Shown: positions 8,955 to 17,745, counted from the first letter of the stretch. The stretch: 64,000 nt of DNA from Paenibacillus camerounensis (GCF_000723885.1 NZ_CCDG010000004.1:1-64000), one strand, 5' to 3'. Program-made: numbers and translations. Notes: generated from the letters alone by a model not told the origin.

Positions 8955-10586
8955 TTAGCCCCATCCCTCCGGCCGGTCCGGGTGGTAGCCCGCCCTGAAC
9001 TCCGAAGGTGTCTGGCCGGTGATCTTCTTGAACATCTCACTGAAATACCGGCGCTCCTCATAGCCTACAGCTGAAGCCACCTCCTGCACCTGTACCCCCT
9101 CCACCAGCAGCAGCTTTGCCTTGTGGATCCGCTCCGCGGTCGTAAACTGGGTAACCGTCATACCCGTCACCCGTTTGAAGAGGCTGGAGAAATAACTGGC
9201 GCTCAGATGCACATGGGCAGCGCATTCCCCGACCGTGATATCCTCGGACAAGCGGCTCCTGATATAATCAATAGCTTCATAGATCACCTTCTGCCCTTCG
9301 GACAAGCTGTTGCGGCGCACCATCTCGGCCCCATCCGTGCACAGGGCAAGCAGCTGGCGCTGCAGAGAGGCCAGCGGCAGCCCCGCGGTTCCCTGCACGG
9401 CCCGGAAACGCTGGATCAGCGGGTGAATATCCGGATAGGGCACCATTTCGTAAAAGGCGCGGATCGCTGAAGCGGCCAGCTCATCGTACAGGCTAAGGAG
9501 ATAATCGGGATTGTGCCGGGAAATCCCCTTCTGCAGCGTTTGCGATATGGCGGACAAAATAGCCTCCGTCCGCCCGGCATTCCCGGAGCGCAGGGCCAGC
9601 AGCAGCTCATCCTTATACTCCAGCGCCAGCGGCTCCTGGCTTCCTTCCTGCTGGATATCCTCGTACTTGATTGCCGCATTCCCTTCGGTGAACAGATGAT
9701 GGGAGAGCGCACGCTGAGCCTGCCGGTAGGAATCGGGCAGCTCGCTGATTTCCTCCACCGGGCCGCCGACTCCGACCGAAACCGTAAATTTCGTATACTG
9801 CTCAATATTCCGGCAGCACTGCTCGGCTATTTCAATGGGACTGCCCGTCCCTGTTACATTCATTACGGCCAGAAAACGGTCATGGCGGGCCCGGAAAACC
9901 ACGCTCTGTGCATGGTCTGCCAGCGTCTCCTGCATAATGTTCAGCAGGGAGAAGCGGATCAGCTCCATCTCGCGGATGGACCGCTCGGCAAGCTGCTCCC
10001 GGAAGCGGTCGATCTCAATCAGCATCACCACAAAGCCCCTCGGTTCAAGCCTGATATTCAAAAAATCCCACCGTCCTGCAGCTTCCTCCCATGAAGTCCG
10101 GTGGCTCACAAGCAGCGCAAAATATTCCTGCCGCAGCACCGGCATGCTCTCCCGCAGCTTATTCTCCATTTCCTGCAGGCTTAAGCGCTTGGAGCGCTCC
10201 TCCATAATCTCCGCCTTGGCCCGCAGCACCGCCGACATGATGTCCTCCTGCGAAAACGGCTTAACCACAAAATCGAATGCCCCCAGCTGCACCGCCTGCT
10301 GTGCATACTCGAAATCGGCATAGCCGCTGATCAGAATCACCTTGCAGCCCCGGTTCTCTTCCAGCACCGCCCGCAGCATGCTCAGCCCGTCCATTCTCGG
10401 CATGCGGATGTCGGTAATGACAAGATCCGGCCTCTGCGCCTGAATGAGCCGGAGCCCCTCTTCCCCGTTGCTTGAAACGCCCGCGACGTGAATTCCCTGC
10501 TCCTCCCAGTTCATCGCGGTCAGCCCGTCCACCACGCTTTTGATATCGTCGATAATGCAGAGACTGACCGGCTCATGCTGGCTCAT
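8955..10586 (-). CDS. Response regulator, YesN type (receiver + AraC HTH)
   Basis: 543 residues. The receiver domain occupies about residues 8-125, with the acidic pair IIDD, the phosphoacceptor D59 in VITDIRMPRMDG and the Lys of VVKPF. A long central region of unknown fold follows. The last 100 residues form a double AraC helix-turn-helix (VGECAAHVHLSASYFSSLFK; VQEVASAVGYEERRYFSEMF, then TGQTPSEFR). The ATG at 10586 lies inside the 3' end of the kinase gene (14-bp overlap), so the two are translationally coupled. It would bind DNA upstream of sugar-uptake genes after phosphorylation by the adjacent YesM-type kinase, probably including the nearby CUT1 operon. Confidence 0.93.
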   Translation of the reverse strand: MSQHEPVSLCIIDDIKSVVDGLTAMNWEEQGIHVAGVSSNGEEGLRLIQAQRPDLVITDIRMPRMDGLSMLRAVLEENRGCKVILISGYADFEYAQQAVQLGAFDFVVKPFSQEDIMSAVLRAKAEIMEERSKRLSLQEMENKLRESMPVLRQEYFALLVSHRTSWEEAAGRWDFLNIRLEPRGFVVMLIEIDRFREQLAERSIREMELIRFSLLNIMQETLADHAQSVVFRARHDRFLAVMNVTGTGSPIEIAEQCCRNIEQYTKFTVSVGVGGPVEEISELPDSYRQAQRALSHHLFTEGNAAIKYEDIQQEGSQEPLALEYKDELLLALRSGNAGRTEAILSAISQTLQKGISRHNPDYLLSLYDELAASAIRAFYEMVPYPDIHPLIQRFRAVQGTAGLPLASLQRQLLALCTDGAEMVRRNSLSEGQKVIYEAIDYIRSRLSEDITVGECAAHVHLSASYFSSLFKRVTGMTVTQFTTAERIHKAKLLLVEGVQVQEVASAVGYEERRYFSEMFKKITGQTPSEFRAGYHPDRPEGWG

Positions 10587-12327
10587 CCGAATGCTCCCCT
10601 TTCTTCGGTAAAGAAATCCGTATTTCCGTTCCGCACTCGGGTGCGCTGTTGACCTGAAACTCCGCACTGCTCCCGTAATACAGCTGGAGCCGCCGGATCA
10701 TATTAGACACGGCATAGCCTTTATCCGACTCCAGCCAAAAGAGGGCGCGCACCTGGTCCTCCTCCATACCGCTGCCGTTATCACGTACACAAATCGTCCA
10801 TCGTTCCCCATCCCCGGCCATTTCGATCCCGATGATTCCGCCGCTCTCCCGGTCCCGGAAGCCGTGAAGGATACTGTTCTCCACCAGCGGCTGGAGAATA
10901 ATGCGCGGAATCGAAAGCCCGCACAGCTCCGGCTCCTGCACCTTGAATTCATAAGTAAACAAGCCCTCGTAGCAGCTGGATTGCAGCTCCAGATACTGGC
11001 GCACATGCTCCAGCTCTTTGGACAGGGTTGTAATCTCCCGGCCGTTGTTCAGCCCAAGCTGGAAGAGGCGGGAGAGCGAGAGGACCATTTTCTGAGACGG
11101 CTCGACCTGCTTTAAATTCAGCTTCCAGTAGATGGTATTAAGGGTATTGTACAAAAAATGCGGGTCCATCTGCGCCGACAGCGCCTTAATCTCCGTCGCC
11201 CGCTTATGCGACTGCGCCTCTGTAACCTCGCCAATCAGCACTACAATCTGCTCCAGCATCCGGTTGAACCGGAAGCCCACCTGTCCAAGCTCATCTCCGC
11301 TGGTACTCTCGAAGCGGGCGGACAGATCATTGTTCTCCACCCGCTTCATCACCTTCAGCAGCCCCTGAAGCGGTTTCAGCAGATAGCGTGTAAAGGCGCC
11401 GGAAATCAGCGAGGTCACAGTAAACGCCGCCAGTGCAATCCCGGCGATGAGCCATTTGACATACACCATATCCTTCAGCACCCCGGCCTGAGACTGGATG
11501 GTCGTCATCGTCCAATCGGCAATCCCAAGCTTGGCATAGTTGAGCAAATACGCCTTGCCGTCCAGATCAAAGGATTGGCTGCCCTCCGGCCGGCTCATAA
11601 TTTCCCGCAAATTCCCGGCGTCTACCGCCTGCCGGACCAGCGGGTCCTTCGTACGATATACCGTCTCTCCCGCCGTATTCAGCAAGAAGCTGGATGCCCC
11701 TTGTCCGGTATCTCCCTGCACCAGCTTGCGGAAGCCGTCCTCGCGGATGTTCACTACGATGTAAACATCGTTGACCGGTGTGTCAAAGATCGGCTCCAGA
11801 ATCAGCGAAATGACGCGCTCCTTGCCGGAGAAGAGCATATCCTCGTGGCCCTCCACCCAGATGTTCTTTTTTTCCTGCTCAATCCGGTCGTAAAGAAAAG
11901 TATCCTTGAACGCATTGAGCCGGTTGCGGTTCATGGACGACGGGTAGAACTCCCCGATCGGGGTCGTCACATAAATGGACTGGATCAGCGGCTCAGCGAT
12001 CCGCGCCTGCGAGAACACATTGTCCAGATCGTTCAAATGCGTGTAATATTCCTGTGTGTCCCCGGACGCGGCATCCTTCAGCATATCGTAAAAGGGCTGG
12101 CTAATCATAAACGTCATCATAATGAGCATCAGCTTGTTCAGCTTCTCATCCACAATCTGCGCAGACCGCACTACCGTATCCTGCGTCAGCTTCAGCGCGT
12201 TCTTCTCCAGGGTAGCGGCCGAAATATAGTAAGACAGCCCTCCGGTCATCAGCACCGAAAGGAGGATAACGGCCAGAAATGCGACTTTGAGCTTGTTGCG
12301 GAACGATTGCCTGCGCAGGTACTCCAA
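10573..12327 (-). CDS. Sensor histidine kinase, YesM type
   Basis: 584 residues: TM1 at about 13-33, an extracellular sensing domain of about 245 residues (dCache-like), TM2 at about 285-310, HAMP, a His_kinase domain with the phosphoacceptor in QMDPHFLYNTLN, and an HATPase with an N box (PLVENSILHGF) and a G1 box (DNGSGM). The usual GIGLxN motif before the last strand is degenerate (GYAVSNMIRRL) but the following LQLYYG is kept. The start is a TTG at 12327 with AGGAAAGG upstream; no in-frame ATG fits. It senses an extracellular signal, usually via a sugar-binding protein, and phosphorylates the overlapping YesN protein. Confidence 0.92.
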   Translation of the reverse strand: MEYLRRQSFRNKLKVAFLAVILLSVLMTGGLSYYISAATLEKNALKLTQDTVVRSAQIVDEKLNKLMLIMMTFMISQPFYDMLKDAASGDTQEYYTHLNDLDNVFSQARIAEPLIQSIYVTTPIGEFYPSSMNRNRLNAFKDTFLYDRIEQEKKNIWVEGHEDMLFSGKERVISLILEPIFDTPVNDVYIVVNIREDGFRKLVQGDTGQGASSFLLNTAGETVYRTKDPLVRQAVDAGNLREIMSRPEGSQSFDLDGKAYLLNYAKLGIADWTMTTIQSQAGVLKDMVYVKWLIAGIALAAFTVTSLISGAFTRYLLKPLQGLLKVMKRVENNDLSARFESTSGDELGQVGFRFNRMLEQIVVLIGEVTEAQSHKRATEIKALSAQMDPHFLYNTLNTIYWKLNLKQVEPSQKMVLSLSRLFQLGLNNGREITTLSKELEHVRQYLELQSSCYEGLFTYEFKVQEPELCGLSIPRIILQPLVENSILHGFRDRESGGIIGIEMAGDGERWTICVRDNGSGMEEDQVRALFWLESDKGYAVSNMIRRLQLYYGSSAEFQVNSAPECGTEIRISLPKKGEHSDEPA

Positions 12328-12537
12328 GCTGTATCACGCCTTTCCTTCTACAAATCTATGTCTTTCAATTATGTCCTTCCGGTCACGATTCTACAAGAAG
12401 CACCGCCCAAGACAGTGGACTCACCGTACGCCGACCGTTGATTCACCGCAGGTCGCTTAGCAGGAAAGGAGCACGGCCCGCCATGAGTGCCTAAAAACGA
12501 AACAAACCAGAAAATGAAGTATTAGCTACCTTATGCT

Positions 12538-13617
12538 TTATGCTGCTTTATGTCCTATATTTTGTTGAACTACTCCTGCCTTACTTGGCAAAGCAAGCCG
12601 CAAAATAGTGAGCCCCCATGTAACTATTGCAATAAAAGCGAGGTTGACGGCATAATCCCCCACGGTTCCCCCTCCATACACAAGGTGCATTGCTCCCTGA
12701 ATACCATTCGGTGCCGGCAGGAATGTTCCAAGATTACGATAAAACGGGGTCAGCATTGAAGCTGCAATAACATTACCGGCCGTCATGAGCTGGAAAGGAA
12801 CGAAGAGGACATTAAATAATGGCCCGAAGGTTCCAAATAATGTGAATCCGAGTTGGGTCATGCAAATACTTGCTGCAAAGACGAGTACTTCAAAGCCCCA
12901 TAACTGCCAGAAAGAGGCTTCAACGTTTAGGAATATTTTTATCGCTGCTGATAGTAACAGCGGGACAATTATAGAGATAACGGCAAGTACCATTTGACGT
13001 CCGAAAAACAATTCCCACTTACCAAACTGTCGTTTCAAGATCATAGAAGCTATATTAAATTGAATATTCATTGTCATCATTGCTATGTAAGGTATAAAAC
13101 CAAGAATCATAGGCAGCATTGAGGAGGAAAAATTTGATACTTCGTTAACCTTAATAACTTCCGCCTGAATCGGTAGTGGCTGCACATTGGAAACAAGAAT
13201 GGTATTTAGTTGTTCCGTTAACTTCCGGGATAAGCCTTCCATCACAGACTTAACAACCTCTGAATTACGTTCATTTATATAATAAATCAGCTTTTCAGTA
13301 CCATCAGCCGACGAAGATTGCAGATTACCTGGAATAACAATAACCATATCCGTGTTTCCATTGTCCATATTTAATAGTGCGTCTTCTTTGGATGATGTCA
13401 CCACACTTTGAAAAGGAGCTTCTGTAGCCAAAAATTCGGCAATACTCCTACTTTCCTCATTCTCTACAACTAATCCAACGTGAAGCTGGTCAATTCGCTC
13501 AGTTGCACCGTTGTAGCCTGTCATCCAAATTAATAAAAAGAGAAACGGCAAAAAAAGAGAAAAGATAATTCCCATTCTGGCTGGCTTTTTTTTCAAAAAC
13601 TCCGATATAAATTTCAT
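12538..13617 (-). CDS. ABC-2 type membrane permease
   Basis: 359 residues with the ABC-2 permease plan: one N-terminal helix (about 15-35), a large extracytoplasmic segment (about 40-165) and five clustered C-terminal helices starting at MLPMILGFIPYIAMM. It resembles YhgE/Pip-like and drug-export permeases. Its ATG directly abuts the stop codon of the MarR gene, so the two form a coupled operon. No ATP-binding subunit lies nearby, so it must use another ATPase or act alone. The stretch is visibly richer in A+T than the sugar locus to its left. Export of a toxic compound under MarR control is inferred from context only. Confidence 0.82.
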   Translation of the reverse strand: MKFISEFLKKKPARMGIIFSLFLPFLFLLIWMTGYNGATERIDQLHVGLVVENEESRSIAEFLATEAPFQSVVTSSKEDALLNMDNGNTDMVIVIPGNLQSSSADGTEKLIYYINERNSEVVKSVMEGLSRKLTEQLNTILVSNVQPLPIQAEVIKVNEVSNFSSSMLPMILGFIPYIAMMTMNIQFNIASMILKRQFGKWELFFGRQMVLAVISIIVPLLLSAAIKIFLNVEASFWQLWGFEVLVFAASICMTQLGFTLFGTFGPLFNVLFVPFQLMTAGNVIAASMLTPFYRNLGTFLPAPNGIQGAMHLVYGGGTVGDYAVNLAFIAIVTWGLTILRLALPSKAGVVQQNIGHKAA

Positions 13618-14070
13618 TTATTCATCCTCATTTACATTTTTATTGTGTAAGTTCTCTTGCAGCCGATGCATTATATTCTCAAAAAAGTGCATTTCTTCAG
13701 CAGATATTCCCTCCCATGCTTGCACTTCGAGGGCCTCGGCAACAGGAATAAGCTTATTTAGCACATCTCTGCCGTTATCAGAAATGTATAGCTGAAAAGC
13801 GCGACGATCCGATGGATCAGGCTGGCGTTTTAATAATCCTTTGACCTCAAGCTTCTCAACAATTTTTCCTGTTGTCGCTTGATCCTTGTGTATGAGACCA
13901 GCCAGTCTTTTCTGACTGACTCGCTCAAAGTCACACAGTTGAAGTAGTAATCCATACTGCTCCGTCGTTAGACCAAACTTTTTAGTTTCCGTCGAAAAAG
14001 CTCTTCTATGAAGTGCAGAGGTGTGGTGTAACCAGTAGCCCAGCGTTTGTAATTGCTTTTGAGTAGTCAC
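13618..14070 (-). CDS. MarR family transcriptional repressor
   Basis: 150 residues with the winged-helix core QKRLAGLIHKDQATTGKIVE followed by LLKRQPDPSDRRAFQLYIS, the DxRxxxxxLT-like wing. The start is a GTG at 14070 with AAGGAA 9 bp upstream. It precedes the ABC-2 permease with no intergenic space and is divergent from the Hfq-like gene. A perfect 18-bp palindrome lies 24 bp upstream of the start and is the likely auto-operator. The ligand is unknown, probably a small aromatic or drug-like compound as for most MarR proteins. Confidence 0.9.
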   Translation of the reverse strand: MTTQKQLQTLGYWLHHTSALHRRAFSTETKKFGLTTEQYGLLLQLCDFERVSQKRLAGLIHKDQATTGKIVEKLEVKGLLKRQPDPSDRRAFQLYISDNGRDVLNKLIPVAEALEVQAWEGISAEEMHFFENIMHRLQENLHNKNVNEDE

Positions 14071-14094
14071 TTGGCAAATTCCTTTCTTGAATTT

Positions 14095-14112
14095 TAATAA
14101 GTATACTTATTA
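14095..14112. promoter_or_regulatory. Perfect palindrome, probable MarR operator
   Basis: TAATAAGTATACTTATTA is an exact 18-bp inverted repeat between the divergent MarR/ABC-2 and Hfq-like genes, 24 bp from the MarR GTG. Size, symmetry and position fit a MarR dimer site that autoregulates the operon. Binding is inferred. Confidence 0.6.
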
Positions 14113-14319
14113 TATGTATAGATATTTTTTTTGTAAATAGTTTTCTGTATTTGCAAAAACTCTTTTTCTATTTTTCAACTTGCTTATATCTATCATTTTT
14201 TTAATAAAAGCACTTGACTTTATAAAAAAAATAACCGGGGCCTTGACAGCCGTATGCTATATTAAAATGACCGCTATTTACATTTGCAATACAATATATC
14301 CTTGGAAAGGTTGGAGCAG

Positions 14320-14547
14320 ATGAAAGAAAAAGAAGAGCAATTATCTATGAGTCAAGACTTTCTACTGAACGCCTTAAGGAAAAATAAAACGGAATGCACA
14401 ATTATAACTACTAAAGGAGTACGTATTAAAGGAGTCATCGAACTTTTGGATAGCTATGTGATCTTAATCCGTTCCGAAAGAAGAATACTAAACATGGTTT
14501 ATAAGCATGCCATATCCACTATTGTTGCTGACCAGTTGTTCACATAA
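14320..14547 (+). CDS. Hfq-like RNA-binding protein (divergent paralogue)
   Basis: 75 residues, the size of Firmicute Hfq. The Sm1 region reads SQDFLLNALRKN...GVRIKGVIELLDSYVILI, matching the Hfq pattern (DxFLNxLR...GxxLxGxIxxFDxFVxL). Sm2 contains MVYKHAISTIV, including the YKHAIST signature. The usual asparagine-glycine of strand 2 is replaced by TTKGV. The ATG at 14320 is preferred: GGAAAGG stands 9 bp upstream and this gives normal Hfq length. The standard hfq gene in Bacilli sits by miaA and mutL, which are absent here, so this is probably an extra copy in an accessory region. A TTGACA at 14243 may be its -35 element; the -10 is poor. RNA binding is inferred from family. Confidence 0.8.
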   Translation: MKEKEEQLSMSQDFLLNALRKNKTECTIITTKGVRIKGVIELLDSYVILIRSERRILNMVYKHAISTIVADQLFT

Positions 14548-14583
14548 AGTCGGTTATTTAAATTTTTCATTGGAGGTAAAAAA

Positions 14584-15189
14584 ATGCTTCAACATCATAA
14601 ACAGAATTACTCAGAGGTGAATTTTAGTGGACAGGACATGAGATACGGTGAACTAATTGGCTGTACCTTTACGCGTTGCTCTTTCACTAACGGGACGCTG
14701 GACGAAATAAATTCAATTAACTGCCGATTTATCGAGTGCGATTTTCAAGGTGCTTCATTGAATGGCTCTATTCATACTGAATCAGCTTTTGAAAACTGCA
14801 ACTTTAGTCGATCAAATCTCTTTTCTTCAAAATTTGTTACCTGCAAAATGACCGGCTCGAATTTTACAGATTCTACATTGGATGGATTTTCAATTTCAAA
14901 AGGAGACTGGTCATATACCATATTGAGAAATGCAAGACTAGTAAGGCAAGATTTAAGAGAGGTGAGATTTCTGGAAGTAGACTTTTCGGGAGCAAACCTG
15001 GAGAAAGCAGATTTAAGAGGTGCTGATCTTACTTTGGCTTCCTTTTCCAAAGCTAAATTGCATGGTGCTGATGTAAGAGGGGCGAACATGAATGGAGTAG
15101 ACTTTAAGGCCTTCACTATCTCTGGTATGAGATTAGATAAAGAACAGGCTATCTTATATACGCTTTCACATGGTGCCAAGGTGGATTAA
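14584..15189 (+). CDS. Pentapeptide-repeat protein
   Basis: 201 residues made almost wholly of A(D/N)LxX pentapeptide repeats, for example DFQGA, NFSRS, SNFTD, DFSGA, NLEKA, DLRGA, DLTLA, DVRGA and NMNGV. These predict a right-handed quadrilateral beta-helix. Length and form resemble Qnr/MfpA proteins that mimic DNA and shield gyrase, and also many pentapeptide proteins of unknown role; fluoroquinolone protection is therefore only a possibility. GGAGGT lies 7 bp upstream of the ATG. It starts 36 bp after the Hfq-like gene, probably on one transcript. Confidence 0.88.
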   Translation: MLQHHKQNYSEVNFSGQDMRYGELIGCTFTRCSFTNGTLDEINSINCRFIECDFQGASLNGSIHTESAFENCNFSRSNLFSSKFVTCKMTGSNFTDSTLDGFSISKGDWSYTILRNARLVRQDLREVRFLEVDFSGANLEKADLRGADLTLASFSKAKLHGADVRGANMNGVDFKAFTISGMRLDKEQAILYTLSHGAKVD

Positions 15190-15373
15190 TATACTTCGCA
15201 CCTCAACATTCTAACGGAACAATCTCTGTCAAAAGAAAAAAGTATTACACTGTCGATGGCATGAAGCTAACAGGCAGGAGAGTTCCAATATGTGGTATGT
15301 GGTGGTATTATTTTTTTATAAGTCTATCAGTTCTTATCTATCTTTTGTTCAAGTAACAGGGGGATTAAGTTCA

Positions 15374-15859
15374 ATGAAGGAAAAGTTCCATCGCCACATA
15401 GGGGTTTACGGAATATGTATGGTTAACGAGAAAATTTTAGTTATTCGAAAAAGCTTAGGCCCTTACACGGGTCAATTTGACTTGCCTGGTGGACGGCTAG
15501 AAGAATCAGAGTCCTTAGAGCAAGGCTTAAAAAGGGAATTTAGCGAAGAAACAGGACACTCGGTTAAAGAACTCTACAATATTGGCGTTTGTGATTTTTC
15601 TGTGCTATGGACTCTACCGAATGACTCGACTGAATTCTTGCATCATATTGCAATTTTGTATGAAGTACTTGTCGCCGAAAAAATTGGTGGTTCCGTAGTT
15701 CAATTCGAGGGACAAGACTCTGATGGTTATGACTGGATTTCAATTGATAAGGTTACACCCTTAAATTCTTCACCGCTGGTGCAGCAAGCGGCCGAATGGT
15801 TCCGTACGAAGACCCTCCCGGTTAGAAGAAGTTTATATGACTACAGGTCTTCAAGCTAA
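15374..15859 (+). CDS. NUDIX hydrolase
   Basis: 161 residues with a complete NUDIX box: GGRLEESESLEQGLKREFSE followed by ETG, fitting Gx5Ex7REUxEExGU. It hydrolyses a nucleoside diphosphate linked to another moiety; the substrate is unknown. The ATG at 15374 is chosen because an AGGGGGA site precedes it and the NUDIX fold begins right after (HRHIGVYGICMV). The longer upstream frame starts with a hydrophobic stretch that is atypical. It lies 184 bp after the pentapeptide gene, and a hairpin follows its stop. Confidence 0.9.
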   Translation: MKEKFHRHIGVYGICMVNEKILVIRKSLGPYTGQFDLPGGRLEESESLEQGLKREFSEETGHSVKELYNIGVCDFSVLWTLPNDSTEFLHHIAILYEVLVAEKIGGSVVQFEGQDSDGYDWISIDKVTPLNSSPLVQQAAEWFRTKTLPVRRSLYDYRSSS

Positions 15860-15898
15860 CGGGGGACGTTGGTTCAATAATCGCCTGTCAGATGAACA

Positions 15899-15930
15899 AA
15901 AGCAACCGATCGATGTGATCGGCTGCTTTC
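15899..15930 (+). terminator. Hairpin between convergent NUDIX and IMPase genes
   Basis: AAAGCAACCGATC and GATCGGCTGCTTT pair around a short loop with one mismatch and end in TTT. It lies between two converging genes and can serve either transcript. Confidence 0.55.
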
Positions 15931-15980
15931 GTGAGTTATTGGGTTATCGTTTCCCGTTAGTTCAAAACTTGGCAGTATTA

Positions 15981-16793
15981 TTATTCAGATTCCATCCGCA
16001 ATAATGTCAAGAGATCATCGAAGATCCCAGGTGTCGTGAATACGACCTCTTCACCATAGAGTTCATTAGGGATGCCGTCTGGCACCGCCTGTACATGGCA
16101 GCTCATGGCTCCCGCCTCACGTGCAATCAAGCCTGCAGCGGCTACATCCCACGGTGAAAGACTTTCCGTATGGGCATCTAATTTTCCGGATGCCACATAA
16201 CAAATGTCAACTGTCGGTGCGGCAAAACGCCTAATGTCACGGCAGCTTCTTCGGAGCCGGTTCACTCTTTCAATTGCCGGCTGGACTTTTGCTGGATCAT
16301 GCGGAAAACCTGTGCCGATAACGGCATCTGATAGTGAAGTACATTTACGGATTTGTAAACGTTCCCCATTGCAATAAGAGCCTTCCCCTTTAATTCCAAC
16401 ATAAGTACAGTTCAGATCCGGCGCATACACGGCTCCTGCGAGCACTACGCCATCAAGGGCAAATGCTAATGAAACACCATAATGCGGCAGATTCCGGGAA
16501 AAATTAACGGTTCCATCTAAGGGATCCATTACCCAAACGGGACCGTCGAACTTGAACTGATCCCAGCTATGTACTCCATCTTCCTCCGAAAGAATTCGAT
16601 GACCTTGAAATGTCCCCATTATGGCTTCCTGAAGGATTCTTTCCGACAGCAGGTCAGCAGATGTGACCAGCTCACCCGCATCCTTGTAATTCAATTCAAC
16701 TTTTTCCTGGCTGCGCAGTTCGGAAATCCTGTTACCCGCTATTGTTACAGCCTGTTCTGCAAACAACGCCAATTCACGAAGATCGAACTTCAT
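15981..16793 (-). CDS. Inositol monophosphatase family phosphatase
   Basis: 270 residues with the Mg/Li-sensitive phosphatase motifs: ILSEED (first metal glutamates), WVMDPLDGTVNF (DPIDGT signature) and the C-terminal LSPWDVAAAGLIAREAGA. Such enzymes dephosphorylate myo-inositol phosphates, histidinol phosphate, PAP or fructose 1,6-bisphosphate, and the sequence alone does not separate these. Start ATG with GGAGG about 12 bp upstream. It is transcribed leftward, downstream of a truncated NUDIX-like fragment. Confidence 0.9.
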   Translation of the reverse strand: MKFDLRELALFAEQAVTIAGNRISELRSQEKVELNYKDAGELVTSADLLSERILQEAIMGTFQGHRILSEEDGVHSWDQFKFDGPVWVMDPLDGTVNFSRNLPHYGVSLAFALDGVVLAGAVYAPDLNCTYVGIKGEGSYCNGERLQIRKCTSLSDAVIGTGFPHDPAKVQPAIERVNRLRRSCRDIRRFAAPTVDICYVASGKLDAHTESLSPWDVAAAGLIAREAGAMSCHVQAVPDGIPNELYGEEVVFTTPGIFDDLLTLLRMESE

Positions 16794-16866
16794 TTCGTTC
16801 CCATTCCTCCTTATATTTGCTGTACTATACCTTCTTTGTACTCGAATAGATGATCACTTTCTTTTT

Positions 16867-17049
16867 CTAATAAACAGGTAAGTACTGAACTACCATTTCA
16901 GCAATCCCTAAGTTGCCTGGATTCATGATCCAATCGATTTTCTTCCAGTCGAGAATTCCTTCTCTAGTTTTTTGTAGTGGGGTATTCCCTAATTTCGAGT
17001 CTACTTCGAATAGGTACACATATAATCCATCCTTTTCTCCCAGAGTCAT
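16867..17049 (-). pseudogene. NUDIX-like C-terminal fragment, truncated
   Basis: 60 codons whose sequence (GLYVYLFEVDSKLGNTP...TREGILDWKKIDWI) resembles the second half of a MutT/8-oxo-dGTP-type NUDIX hydrolase. The NUDIX box that should precede it is missing, there is no ribosome binding site before the ATG, and the frame is closed just upstream by a TAA belonging to the first unit of the repeat array at 17057. It is therefore read as a remnant cut off at the repeat boundary. Confidence 0.5.
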
Positions 17050-17056
17050 ATCGGGT

Positions 17057-17241
17057 TAAGTGTACTTTGTACAATTAAAATAGCGGAAATGAATCATTTT
17101 AAGTAAATAATGGTATTCTGTACATCTATTCTCCTCGAAAAATCCGGTTTCGGGCGTTTTTACCAAATATAAGTGTACAGAGTGCAGTTAAACCCTGCAG
17201 CGGATTAAGTTAGTCAGGTTTAGTTGCAGAAAGTACAGTTA
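17057..17241. repeat. Four-unit palindromic repeat array, copy A
   Basis: Four 20-bp units of the pattern AGTTG-N9-CACTTA (imperfect palindrome with TGTA...TACA inside) start at 17057, 17109, 17170 and 17222, in alternating orientation. The start-to-start distances are 52, 61 and 52 bp. The same unit and spacing recur in the array at 23836-24255. The array lies between the NUDIX fragment and a transposase-like fragment. No coding potential was seen. Confidence 0.75.
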
Positions 17242-17419
17242 TTTCGGCTCGGCTCATTCATTATTTGGTGCCATTAACTATAAAACAGGTCAAGTGCATC
17301 ACCGAGAAGAAGAAACGGGGACACTGCCGCCTTTAATTAGTTTTACAGATCTCATCTCTCTGCTTAGCCTAGTAGAAAATAGCTTTACTGTTGAAGAACA
17401 GCCAGGTTTACCACGTTAG
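17240..17419 (+). pseudogene. Possible transposase remnant
   Basis: An open stretch without a start codon encodes HSLFGAINYKTGQVHHREEE...LISFTDLISLLSLVE and ends at TAG 17417-17419. The SLFGAINYKTG piece resembles the DDE core of IS630-type transposases, in which a strand of this kind precedes the second acidic residue. Only about 59 codons remain, and neither ends nor inverted repeats were found. The identification is tentative. Confidence 0.35.
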
Positions 17420-17690
17420 CCCAAACCGTAACCCCAGCGAAGGAATTTGGCGATGGTAGCGGTAGATCGCCTCCTCGTCAGGTTATAACCTTAATTACGT
17501 TCTATCTAACAAATAACGATATTCAAATAATTGCATTTTTCTTTCCCTGATGGATAATACTTCCCGGTAATGGCACATACCCTACTTATCTATCTACGAA
17601 CTTCGCAAACGCTCCATACCTGCCTGAAGTATTCGCGAAGTGATTAAACTATCCCTTGAATATTCTCATTTCATTCAGCCTTTCCCACGC
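17420..17690. other. Non-coding stretch, nothing recognised
   Basis: Between the transposase-like scrap and the KimA terminator no gene with a start and ribosome site was seen, and no structured RNA was recognised. Confidence 0.5.
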
Positions 17691-17733
17691 AAAAAAAGCC
17701 GCCCCAAGCCACTTACATGACTTTGGGACAGCC
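17691..17733 (-). terminator. Terminator of the KimA-like gene
   Basis: On the minus strand GGCTGTCCCAAAG pairs imperfectly with CTTGGGGCGGC around a short loop and is followed by seven Ts, about 13 bp after the stop codon. Confidence 0.75.
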
Positions 17734-17745
17734 TCTCAAGCTCCA

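Noticed and set aside
11158..12441. 427-codon plus-strand frame opposite the YesM kinase
   Set aside because: The kinase boxes on the minus strand decide the coding strand.
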